The position numbers were made by a program, and so were the translations under genes. Source: Pelargonium cotyledonis (taxonomy: Eukaryota; Streptophyta; Magnoliopsida; Geraniales; Geraniaceae). From it: a DNA stretch of 20,421 nt. The stretch lies in assembly GCA_036897625.1 (NCBI GenBank), contig JAYMTA010001357.1:1-20421 (forward strand), written 5' to 3'. Below are positions 1-13,000 of this stretch, in pieces. The notes under the pieces are model-generated. The model did no database searches. It saw nothing but the letters and a program-made list of their open reading frames with translations, and was not told the DNA's origin. Numbering within the stretch: position 1 is the stretch's first letter; the number at the start of each line of letters is the position of its first letter.

Positions 1-76
1 ATGTCCGAGTGGTTAAGGAGACAGACTCGAAATCTGTTGGGCTTTGCCTGCGCAGGTTCGAATCCTGCTGTTGACG
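1..76 (+). tRNA. tRNA-Ser (anticodon CGA), 5' end cut by the window
   Basis: The sequence folds as a class II tRNA. The D-stem TCC/GGA flanks a GTGGTTAA-type loop. The anticodon arm ACAGA-CTCGAAA-TCTGT puts CGA at the anticodon (CGA reads UCG, serine). A long variable arm (GGGC TTT GCCT) follows, as expected for serine, and the T-arm is GCAGG-TTCGAAT-CCTGC. The 3' acceptor strand TGTTGAC plus discriminator G ends at 76. Its 5' partner is missing except for the last base, so about six bases lie before position 1. No CCA is encoded, as is normal for nuclear plant tRNAs. A T4 run at 97-100 would serve as the RNA polymerase III terminator. It is convergent with the kinesin gene. Confidence 0.95.
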
Positions 77-96
77 TTTCTGTTGTACGTTTACTG

Positions 97-100
97 TTTT
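97..100 (+). terminator. Pol III terminator of the tRNA-Ser gene
   Basis: The first run of four T on the sense strand lies 20 bases after the mature 3' end of the tRNA. This is the usual RNA polymerase III stop signal and spacing. No transcript evidence is available here. Confidence 0.6.
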
Positions 101-1034
101 GTAAAATTAATTTTATATTTACTATTTTTATACCATTCCTTGCCGTCGAGTTCGAATTGGTAGGATCAATATTTTTTTGTTTTCGGATTGATTTTATTAT
201 ATTTGTTTTATTGAGTTGATTTTCAAGTTTAGTCTTTCGTTATTGTTAGAAAAAATTGAAGTTCATGTACACCAAGCATAAAAGAATTATAAATTTTCAA
301 GTAATGTGAGAAACAAACAAATAGAACACTCATTTGAATAAAATCAATGTTGTGCTTTACACAAGATGAACAGAAAAACAAATTGGACACCCCCAACAAT
401 ATAATCTAACAAAAATACCAAGGAAATTTGATACATATTTTTATTGTTTGGTGTTGAACTCTCTCAAAAAGGTGTTGTCATTGACAGTATATGTACCAAA
501 ATATTCGACGACCTCCTTGCGCTGAACAATCAATCTTTCACCAACACACCAACTTTAGGCTCTGAGCTTCTAATAACTATATGATTGAACCGAACCAAAC
601 CGCCTGCTGCAGCTACACTTCTTTACATGATGCTCCAAAAGTAGGAACCACAACAAAATTTATAGTTCCAAGAACCCATCTCTTCAAATTGGAGCTCACC
701 CACTTCACAACACACTGCACCATATTCAAAATGTAAGTTGAGACTTGTCATTGGCAGCAAATAAGTTCCACATCACAATAGTTTTGTTATTTTATGGACA
801 AATAAGCTTTTCATAGTGTCTTGAGATCATGTACATTTTGCAGCTTCAGTATCATAATATATAAACAGAGAAATTATATATTATCAGACAAATTACTATA
901 GATTTAAGAAAATGCGTTTTGACTAACTTGGAAGTTACCTGCACTCTTTTCTATATGCTCTCCTGCATGCTTCGGAATCATACTTAAAGGTCGAAGATGA
1001 ATATCACACAGCAACGAGCCGGTGACTAGAAACA
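101..1034. other. Convergent intergenic region, including the kinesin 3' UTR
   Basis: No ORF or repeat family is recognised here. The kinesin 3' UTR must start at 1034 and run leftward on the minus strand. A canonical AATAAA (TTTATT on plus, about 440-445) would give a 3' UTR of roughly 600 nt, but other A/T-rich signals exist and the poly(A) site cannot be fixed. A good donor-like sequence on the minus strand (GCAG|GTAACTT, near 935-942) raises the possibility of a 3' UTR intron. This is inference only. Confidence 0.4.
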
Positions 1035-4000
1035 TCACATTATATTTGGTAGAGCCTGGGGACGAGGTCTTGCTCTGATGAGTGTTTCATCACTGTGCCT
1101 AATCCATTCCGAAAGTCTCCAAGGCTTCTGCCATTTCCATTTGAATTGCACAAGCCACTGGTGATGACTCCTTTTCCACCTCCATAGCTTCCCAGATTGT
1201 CCAAGGGCTGCGAGCTTTTTCATTGACAACTGCCCAGCTGGTACCATCTGCATTACCAGCAAACCCACGTTCTTAGCAAGCCACAAAAACAATTCATACC
1301 TAGCAGTCAAAGGGTAAGTAAATTAACCTTTCGTTTAGAGTCTATAAATGCTGCTGAATCTCTGACTGAGCCATTGACAATGCCAGGAGTATATTTGAGC
1401 TGCTTCTGTGCAGGCACAGCTAATGGAGACAAGGGACTGCTCATGTCATCAGAAAAGTGTTTCAACGAATTATGTGAGTTCCCCTGTTCATGGCAAGTGG
1501 GAAGCATTAAAAGACATAATTAACCACAGCCACAAAACAAAAAAAAAAAGAGAAAAAAAAAAGAACATTGTTCTCATTTCGGTCCATGGTTGAGGACACT
1601 GATAATAGCTACCTGTGAAAAAACCCCATAAAACTAGTGCTGCCAGGAGAATTGCCTGATATTTCCCCAAGCAGTCGGAAATCCACTTTTATGAAGGATC
1701 CTTTTGGGTATAGGTCTTACTTGCCATTCATTGTCTCACACTAACTTACATTTGGCACTTTGCTCATTAAAATTAGTTGAGATCTCCAGTGTTCTCTTTT
1801 AATGTAGTTTTTTTAGACATATCTGAAAGATTGCAGTAGCTCCAGGATCTGTTCTCCCTTTGAGCTTAGTTTTGCGTTCGACAGTTCTGAGTTCTTAATA
1901 CCTATCTTTTTTACCTATTGAGAGTTCTCTGCTCCGGTTGGACTTATTTTTGTGTTCTGCTTCTACAAGGAAACCAAACTTCTTTGCTTTGCTGGCGCGC
2001 CAATAGTGTATCAATATTTCAAAAAATATTCACTATACTTTCATTAATTTAATTCAGTACTGGCCAAATGATTCGGAGCTCCAAAGGTTGTTTACGAAAT
2101 CACTTCACCCAACTTCTTCAGTATTACTTGGGTCCAGTAAGCTATTAAATATATGTCATTCAAATTTAAAATGTGTTTTTTTTTATTTATTTCTGTAGTG
2201 TTACTATCTATTTTGTTGTATGCACATTGACATAAGCCCTAAAGACACCATATTATGATGCATAAGAGGGGAAAAAGAAAAACAAAAAGAAATCCAGCAA
2301 AAATTTGACACATACCGAAGCTGATGTAGCCAATGCAATTGCAACAGCTTGCTCTCTCAACTTAAGCTCTTTCTCAACTTCCTTTCTTCGTATCTCACTC
2401 TGCCTCAATATACCTACAAGTTCCTTAAGATGATCTTTCATTTCCTTGATTTCCATTTCCTTCTCCCAAAGCTGGCACCTGTAGACAACATACAAAACTA
2501 GCATTAGAATAATCACTGTGCAAAAAAATGTTTCTTAAAGTGTAGTAATTCATAACAACACTTCTCAATAATTACTATTCCCTCTATCCCAATATACTTG
2601 TCCACTTTCTACTTTGGTTAGTTAGTTATGCATGAATTACAAATAACAACCTTAAGTTAAGTTGGTTAGAGCCCCTTGAGTTTGTTACAACAAGAGCACA
2701 TGAGGGTAAACGGGAAAAAGCCTTGTTCTAACTAACTCATCCTTAATATTCACAAAAACTGGAAATTGGACAATAATTTTGGGACAGAGTGAGTAGTTAT
2801 TTTGGATTCAAAGCGGTGGCTTAAATGACAACTTGAGAAGGATCTATTAAGTTGACTAGACTCAGCATAGTATAGATACTTGAGCTTCATGCATAACTTG
2901 GAAGTATGGTGCAGCAAGCTTGCTTTGTCTCTGCATTTTTTTTTAAGTTCTCTCCCTATCTTTCTTTGTGGCTAATCAGAAAAACATACTAACCTGATGT
3001 TGCAGTAAAGTTAACAAGAGAGGCTATTCCTCTTCCCTACGTAACTGAGCTCTAGTATTGGCCAGGCCACTGTGACTCATATCATGACAAAGGGGCACTA
3101 TTTGAGCTATAAAGCTCAAGTACACTATAGAAGTCTTTCTGAGGATCCACAAAATATTCTTAAAGATTATGGTTCCTGAAATAGTGAGATACAGCTAAAT
3201 CACCAGTGGGAAGAGGAACTTAAAACCAACCTCACATCCCTGAACAAAGAACATGAAGATTATTTGTTGTAGGTGTATACTTCATGGAGGTTTCTCTTAT
3301 TTCTTTCAATCAATCTCTACCATATTCCCAATGTTCGTAGTCCATTCTTTGGAACTTTTCATGAATATGATAAAGTGATTTAGACTCTTTTTGGATATGA
3401 AGTTATGAAAGGATTACTTGTACAGTTGTACCACAAGTGAGATCTTTTATTTTACCTTTTGTGTTGTCTTCACCTCTTCCAAAATCAATATAGATTCAAA
3501 ACCAAAGACTATCTTTTCATTAACTTTGAGCAAGACAAACAGATTCATGTGCAAAGTTGCTTTTTGATATCACAACAATCCTACAACAATGACAGCAGAG
3601 ACCAATATTGCTAGGTTAAAGAAGGTACCTTGCATCTGCAAATGAATTGAACATATATTGAAGCAAGTTTTTTGCATCCCCCATTGAACGCAACTGGTTC
3701 CAACGCCCCCGGTTAGTGAAGGCACGCTCCCGTTCTTCTGCTTCTGAAAGTTGTGAAGCCATTGCTACGAGAGAGTTTGACGTTAGGCTTAGCATGTTCT
3801 CAAGTGAAGATATCCTGGCTATTCTGGCATTTGGTGACATGGAGGATGCTCTGGACACAGGTGGTAAAACACATATAAGGGACCATACTAGTTGTCAGAC
3901 CATAATTATGGAAAAAAGAATCATCGCCAAGTATGAAACTACTTTGACAGAAGTGCTACCTAGCAAACCCATTCTTTCCTCTTGGAGGACTAAGCCCCTT

Positions 4001-7000
4001 TGAAGCAAACTCATCCACTTGCTTCAGTAAGGCTAGTTCTTCTGCCAGTGCCGCTCGCCTGAGGATTGTTGCATTGTTAGTAGAAGAATAGCCTAATAAT
4101 TATCTACAAAGTTAAATACCTATGTGAATATAAATCAAATACATACACTTGACTTTGCTTCTCATATTCAAAGCGAACTGCATGCACATTCACCAAGACT
4201 TCCAGTTCGTGGTCAAGCCAACGCTGTAAGGATTTTTCATTGCTCTGAAGGAGTAGGTTTAGTTAAAATGGGTTCATGACTTAAAAAAAAGTGTCAAACA
4301 AATAAACTGATAATTACCTGCCCATTAGTTCCATTTCCATTGGCAATACCTGCAAGATTAAAGACTATTTAAAAATCTCGAGTGGAAAAAAGGCCCAGAG
4401 CATGGACACCTGCTAATTATCTAAACTAATGAAGGATGGTGCTAAATTCTTGATGTATTGCATCAGAAAAGCTATATATTTATAGAAAATACATGGGGTT
4501 CCAAGAACAGCAGTATCAAAAAGCAGTAAGATGGAAGCAAATATTAACTGCAAAGGCTCATGCACAAAGGTGATTATTTCATGCAGCATTTATTTGGAGG
4601 AACTGGATACTTACAAAGAAAGGACAAAAAACAGCTTTTGCTAGTAACCTAGGTGCGCACCTGAGGTATCACGAGCTGAAGATTTACGAGCTTCTAGCAA
4701 TTCTTTTAGCCTCTTGGTAGCCATTGCAGCCTCTTCCGTTTTTCTTTGAAGAACCTGAATGGAAGAAGTCTTACAGTGAACATCTGCTACTATTTCTATT
4801 ATAAACATAAATAAAGTCACAGTAACAGATAGGAGTTCTAACCATTTTCTGCCGTTGATTTATAGCTTGTAGCTTATGCCTTTCATACTCATTTTTCCTT
4901 CCCTCTTTACGTAACTGTTTTGCAGATGTATAATCATGAAAGAGAAGTATTCAATATGGAACATACAGGTAATGCATTCAAAGTTTATAGAAATGAGTAT
5001 AGAGCAAGTAAAACCATGTGAGATACAACTGCTCAGGTTCAATTGGTGAAGGGACAGATTTGCATACAAATAACTTTTTAGAAGGTGTTGAGGGAATTCA
5101 AAATGCCATCTCAACAGACCATACTTTATGTGACAAAACATGACAATTTTGGTTTTATTTTACCTTAAAAGGAAAAAAGAAAAAGAAAAAAGAATAGGCC
5201 ATGGACATATAATGGTTCCCCCAAAGATAGCATATGAGTGTGTAAACAGCATATCTTTTCAAGAATGTACCTGCAAAAGTTCCTTCTCTCGAGAAGCCTT
5301 CCACTGTCGAAATTGTTCTGCTTCTTGTTTTATTCTTTGTTGCAATTGAACCTGCAAATTTAAATAACGTAAGCATGACATAGAATGAGAATTTACAGAA
5401 TTTAAGATATTGGAGACAAATTCAACCTTTTGCGACTTAATGTATTGAATTTCATCTTGCAGTCGCTTAGCTGCTTCATCACTTTTTTGTTTTTGTTTTA
5501 AAAGCTGAACCTGACTCTCTTGTTTCTTTCTGAGATCCAGAATCTAGTGTAAAAGTTGAATAGATGTTACTATATATGGTAAACCGAAAAGGACTTTTTT
5601 CCATCAATCCACAAGGAAACTGGAATTCTAAAGAAAAGAAAAGTCACCTGTGCCTCAAGTGACTTTAACTTTTGGGTATGGACATCTTGCATTTTTTGTG
5701 TATGCCCGTCAGAACTAGCAGCCAAATTTTCAACTTCGGCCAACAAATGGTCCCTCTCTTGCTGCAGTACCAGAACAAACCAGTGAGGTTAACATCAGTT
5801 ATACCAAAGAGCAAAACTTGTATTCATGAACTTATATCTTACCTGCACAACTTTCTTTTCATCTTCAAGTTCCATGATTTTCTTGCCAAAGTGTTGCTTG
5901 AGTGCCACAGTATCCAACCCACCAAAAAGTTTCATCTCCGACTACACAGACCAAAAATGTAAGAATATAACAAAATACGAGAACATACTATATCGATTCT
6001 TTTTTAGAACTTTGGCAGTTTATATAACCAAGATGTCTAATCAATACGTTATGAACAAAGGTTTTGTAATATGATTTAGAAAGCGAAGCTATGGGAACAT
6101 CTTACCGTCATTAACACATTTGGACACATATTCTATAACATGAGTACATAAACAAAAAATTCAATAGTTATGTATATGTACTTCAGTTGAAAGGTATTAT
6201 CAGTGACGGATAATCTCTAACTGCACAGACCAAAAATGTAAAGTGTAATAAAATACAAGAACATACCATATCGATTCTTTTTATTTACTTTGAAAGTTCT
6301 TAAACCAAGATGTCTATTCAATATGTTACGAACAAAGGTTATGTAATGTGATTTAGAAAGCGAAGCTTTGGGAACATCTTACCATTAATAAGCAATTTGG
6401 ACACATTCTATAACACAAGTATGTAAATAAAAAATTACAATAGTTATGTATAGCTACTTCAGTTGAAAGATATTATCAGTGACGGATACATACAGGAAGT
6501 ACCTTTCTTGAAAAGCTACATCATATGTGTGGATTAAAATAATTTTACACTTCCATCTGTCAACCACTCAATGCAACTTTTCTTAAGATTTCTCTTTCAA
6601 AACTCAAAAGTTTCAATTAAACACAAGTAATGAATAAATAGTGCAAAAGAAACGGCAAAGAAAAAATTGAGAAAGAGAAGAAAGATCACCTCTTTCTGTT
6701 CCAGACATTTATTCAACTCATTTAACTCTTTGTCCATGGAGTTTTGTAGAAGAGTGTGCTCCCACTCTTTTGCTACTTCATCAATTTCACTGGTATCACC
6801 TGCTAAAATTGGCAGTTCTATCCAATAAAATGGCATGTAGAAAGCGATCCTAAAACTTACGAATTGGCAAACAGAAAGACCGATAACAAAAAAGTACTTA
6901 GATGAGTTAAACTACATACCAGTTAAGGCATCACTCATTTGATAATCAGGTGACTCCATACTACGTAAGCCCCTTTTAAGTCCATCACTTTTCACTGAAC

Positions 7001-10000
7001 ATGTATCCTGAACGACAGACAAAATCATGAATCCAGTTAATGAAGCTCTTAAAGTAGAATGGAAAACACAAAGTTCGTAAGGAAAAGGAGCTCCCGGAAC
7101 ATACTTGAGCATCTATTTCACAATCTGAAATGACAGCACATCTGCTGCGATACTCATGAAGTTCTCGACAAAGATCCTCATTAGCAGCTTCAAGCCAAGT
7201 AATCCTTTCTTTAAGAACCTACAGAAAAAATTACCACACTTGATAACTTGTGTATTTTAAGGACTAAATTAGCTCATCAGAGCCAATCAATCTTGCATAG
7301 TTGATACATTAAACTACTTGTGAAGATAAATATTTTCAATACATATTGAAGAAAAAAGTTTACATTGATTCTAGAAATTGATGGGAAAAAAAATTTCAGA
7401 TATTTAAAATCACTATTCAAATACCTGTACTTCATCTGATGAAGATCCTCCTCCACGTGCACAAAGTTCTGCCTGCAAATATTCTAGTTGCTGGCGCATC
7501 TTCAACATCTCACTGGACATGGTATCTCTGTTAACCTATCCAACAATGTATACATGAGTAAAATAAATAGACAACTTCCATAGAAGTAATGGATCTTCTC
7601 CTATAGATAAGGTGACACAAACTGAATAAAAAATTAACAGTTCAAGAAAACTTACAACAGGCTTATTTTGGATGTTACGAGCACGATTTGCATACTTTAA
7701 AGTGTTAAGGGTTTCCTCAGCATTGATATCGGCCGGACTAATGCAGGCTGAAAACGGAGGAAATTTTGATGAACAATAAGAAAGATAGAAAATTAAATAC
7801 AAGGGAACAAAAATGAATGATGCATGGAATTGGCTTTGTAATATCATACGTAGTATGTAAATTAATCTTAAACCTCGTGTAGATCTATGATGGAAGCTAT
7901 TTTCCTATGGATAAGACTTATGGAAACGTATAGTGAGAAACACCTCGCATTTATTGACCTACGGTGAGGTAAGTTGTATGTTGGCAGTAGAGACAACAGG
8001 GGTACATCTTAAATATATTGATTTAACTAAAGACATGTATTATGGCGGGATCTAAGCCTCTTGCTTTTTTGTCAAAGTAATTGATGAGCTCAGAAGATCT
8101 CCACAAGATGAGATCCCTTGGTGCATGTTGTTAATAGACGATAATATTTTGGTTAATAAGAGTACATTAAGGTGTAACACCAAATTAGACAGATGGAGAG
8201 AAGCATTACAATCTATAGGGTTTACAATTACAATAAAACTAGAATATGTAGAGTGTAACTTTACTTTAGAAAGAATCCGGGGTGAGCAGTGCTTCAATTA
8301 TGCATTTATGCTATAAATCAAAAAGATGAAGAGATGAAAGACAACGTTTGAGATAAGATTAGTGTGGGGAGGTGGTTGAAACTGAAGAGAACTTTGGGGG
8401 TTCCTTATGGTAAACAATCCCTTTTGAAGTTGAATGAAAAACTATATATGTTATGACTAGTTATTTTATATGACACAAAATGTTGGGTTTCAAAGTCATA
8501 AGACGGGGATAGTGAAGATGATAATACTTGGGTGGCTTTGTGGTGACACTGTAAGATTAGGAATCAAGCTATTTGACCAAAGGTGGGGCATTTCCAATTG
8601 AAGATAGGATGAGAATACCGTCTAGGGTGATTTGAAAATTTGCAACATAAGGAGGTTGGTGGACTCTATGAGAAAAGGTAAGAGAATTTGGTTAGAAAGA
8701 AACTAAAAAGGCACAGAAGAAGGTCCAAGTTAATGTAATGAACTGTATGAAAAGAAAAAAATTGTGTTGTAACACTTAAGATTGATAAGATAGTTTTAGA
8801 TATGATTGAAAGGAAGAGGAGAATAAGATCGTAGAAAATTCCAAAATGTTATATCTAAGGATTCATGGAACCAACCACAACATTCGTATTTCAAGCAAAT
8901 GTTTGCGCAATTTTAAGTTCACGTCTCTCAATTTATTACTTAGAATTATTTATTTTTTATGCAAAAATTGATAAATCACCTTTTTGCTGGGCCTTAGTCC
9001 TTCATATTGAAATTGTTAGGGCAAAACAAATGGATAACTAAAACTTCATAAATAAAAAAGTAATTACTATATTTCATTACATGTCTTTGACACATTTTAT
9101 GTATAACTTTATTTAGTTGTAGGTACCTAGTAATAGTATAAAGTGCCCCTCTGTGAATTTTTTACCTCCACCACTGTCAACCTTATTTGGGAAATGAATT
9201 GGTTGTTAATGTTGTTACAGAAAAGTACATGATCAACTTTCTTAAGATTAATTGAATGTAAGATGCGAGTAGAAGATCCTAGGGAGTTTTGCTAAAGGAT
9301 TCATGTAGTCGGCCCCAATTTTTTTCACCTTTATTGAAATGGCTTATAGCAACTCCCCCACTACGTACGTCACAAAAACCCACCCCCACACCTGGCATTG
9401 TGGCCCAAACATCCAAATATGCCACACTAGTCAAGTTTGTGTATCACTAGTAAACTAGTAAAGCCTCAAATTAATAGAAAAAGACAAATGATTGCAATAA
9501 GAAATATAGCAAAACAATGATGAGAAAGTATCACAACTCACCAATCATAACAGTTCTGCTGTTGCCACCAAGTGAATCCTGCCAACATAAAAACTCAGTC
9601 TAAGCGAAGAATACATTAAACTAAAAGAGAAAATGTTAATGTGTGAGAGAGGGCACACATCAAAATAAAAGAGAAAATGTGTATGTGCGCGCGCGCGCGC
9701 ATGTATGAAGCAGAAGACTGAAGACTTTAAGTCAATGCTGAGCTGGGAAGAATGATGTTCCGTCTCAACGAGTCCATAGTATGCCCTTTATCAGGCATTT
9801 TCTAATATACTCCAGTTCTTAGTAACTGCTAACCATCTATAATTAAGTATGTCGAATCTCACAGGACATGGGAGTAATATACTCTTTGAAAATTACAAAC
9901 CTGCAAAAGCCGAGTGAGTTTACTGTCTCGATAAGGAACATGAAGACCTTCTTTGCGTTTTTTCTCATCGCCAAGTGCACTAATAACATTACCAAGTGCC

Positions 10001-13000
10001 AGAAGTCCCTTATTTATGTGAACTCCTGTTTAAAAAGAGAGAGTTTAAGTGGTTATGCTTAAAAGGCACATCTTCACATGCAACAAGAGATGAACAGAAA
10101 TACAGAATAACCTACCTTCCTTGAAACGTAGACCATCAGAACCTGTTCTTTTAGCTCGCTCTGATCCAGCAAGATCTACTAAATGCAACTTGGCACAAAG
10201 ATATTCTTCATTCATACTCTCATTAGGACTGTTGTCTCCAGGAACAATTGGATTGAGTTTGCGCATTTGCTCTAATGTGATAGTGAAGATAGCATGTGAA
10301 CGGCTATGTAAGCAGAAGATGGAAATGTCATTAAAGCCAGAGGTAAACCATGCAGATTTGGCACTTCCCAGGAAGAATTTTATGTACATACAATGTTTTC
10401 AAACATAACCCGGAGGACAGATTATGCAGTATTAATTACAGACAATTTAATGTACTATGTAACTGACATATGTGAACTCAGTCTATACAAAAGCTTGTTG
10501 ACTAGAGATTTTCAAAAAAAAAAAAAAGAAGAAGAAGAAGAACTAACATAAAAGTTTTCAATAGATATAGGAAAATGTAAAATTCATATAGTTTTTTTCT
10601 TCATATATTACATCACTAAAACCTAACTAAATGACAGCAGACATGTTTTATAGGTAACTGCAAAAGGCAATGTCTATTAAAACAATGACTAATTCATATT
10701 ATACACCTTATCTAACACTTATTTCCATCAATGGCATCAATAACTTTAATTTTACACTAAAATTTCTTTCAAAGTAACAGCTTTTTTATAGCTGGCTACG
10801 TGATAACACACCCCCTAAATTCAGTGAAAGATAATACACTTCTCTCATATGTAAATTATTTATAAGAGACTAAAGTATTCCATCAAATTTTACGTGTTAT
10901 AGCACAAATTATGCTTACTCTTGGCAATAATAACACCATTAATAAATTTTATAGACTTTTATTTCTTGGTAAGATTGATCATTTCTCCTTCTCATGGAAT
11001 CTTAGATAAGTTCTAGGGTAAAGTATGCCTTCTGCTGCAGAAGGTTCAACCGTTCAAGGAAATAATATCATTAAAATAGATTTGGTAAGCCTTTATTTCT
11101 CTGTCAAATGAAATTGCATTTTACATAGTCTAGTTTCCAGGTTTGATGATTGAAATGTAGAAAGCACATTTTTTTCTGACTGCTTCTTTAGAAGTTAGAA
11201 CTGACCTTGATTGATTGTTCATGTTTGTACTCCCAGTTGCTCTGCTCAATGATCCTTGTTCAAGGCAAGCAGCCATTTCTTTTAGACTACTAACACTAAC
11301 TTCAGTAGACCCTGCCAATGTAATAACACCATTTGATGTTTCACGAATTTGTATTGGCGGTTTCCCAGGGACAGTAACTTTCCCTGAATGCCCATTTGAA
11401 AGACCATTTGCAGTTTCAGGTTTGCTCAAGGGAGTAGAATCCAACAAGTCATGTACTTCTTCTTTCAAAATCTTCCATATGAAAAACTTTTAGTTAGACA
11501 CAGTACGAGCACAAAATAACTTCCAATACATAATCACATGTTAAAATGAGTAATTGCAACAGAACTTTCCAAACCGGTGTTGACCATAGTATGCATTCAA
11601 TGACTGGTTGAGATTGAACGTGTATACTAATGATCGTATACAACATACAATTTTCAGGGCATAATAAAGGCAAGCAAAGGAAAAAATGTTGAGACCAGCA
11701 AAATTGAGAAACTATAATAAGTACAGTTCAATGAAGGAAACCATATTAACCTAAGCTCAATTATGTGTAATAGTCGACATTGTTAACTTCATATGTTAAT
11801 TAACATCAAGTTTTGCTACTAATTTCTCGGAACCCATCCTATTTATTGCAAACACGGCATCAAAACCATTGATATTTCAATTTGGCTTATTTTTTTCAAC
11901 AAGCATAAATGTTTTCATGAATGGTACTCGTATAAAATATGACTATTTCAGAAACTCTTAGGTCAAACTTAGACAAATACTACAGATCGCGATTGATGGC
12001 AGATGTTCAAAATTAAAGTAACATAAATATGCACCCATAAAAAACTTCAACCAACCTCAATGAAGGATACATGCATTTGAAATTCAGTTTGATGCTTTAA
12101 AGTTTCAATCTTGTTGAACAAAGCTTTCATAACTAAGGGAATTATTCCCGTTTGGCAACCGTCTTTGAAGCCAGTCCCCATGGTATATGTTTTGCCCGAA
12201 CCCGTCTGCAGTAAACTGAAACATTATGAGAAGGACAAGAAAATCGGCAGGCATAAATAACCTTTGTAAGTTAAGATGGAAAAGAATAATGTACCTGACC
12301 ATAAGCAAGAACAGTCGCATTATATCCTTGAAATAAACCATCAACTAGTGGAGCTATACATTCTTCAAACATGACTGATGAAGGGGATCCAGTGCTACCG
12401 TAGACATGATCAAAAGTAAAAGAATGCATGCCAATTTGTACCTGCACCGTAGTCACATCCAGTTTAGTTACACAATAAATACAATATAAACATTTAGGAA
12501 AAGAGCAGATAGACCAATGTGGCTTATGAAATCTTGGACTGCTGATGTACTATAAATGAACCGAAGAGTACAACGTAACTTATCAATTACAAATTCAGAA
12601 AAAATTTACCACTTAAGTGAAAGGCACCATGAATAGGCTATATTTAGATGGTACCAAATGTTAGAGGAGTCCCTTCCTTTTATTTACTAAGCTACAAAAT
12701 CCAGTGAAACTATAAAATAATACAAAACAAAATCCTATTGAGTAATTAATTTTTTAGCAAGACTTCAACATGAACATTCAGATAAGTCAAAAGAAAGCTC
12801 ATGGATAGCCGCATCAAAATTCGATCCTTGAAGCCTTTTACAAGCTAGGAAATTAATTAAATGCCTAGTAAATATTAAAATCCAAAATATAAAAGGAAAT
12901 GCAGCGAAAATTCCCTCTAATTCACATACCTCCCCCTCCATTATCAACCACATGAACATCCTACTCAATTCCGATCCAAATTTCATTCCAAAAATTAAAA

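Noticed and set aside
1-219. Open frame starting at base 1
   Set aside because: It reads straight through a well-folded tRNA-Ser and its AT-rich 3' flank. There is no protein resemblance.
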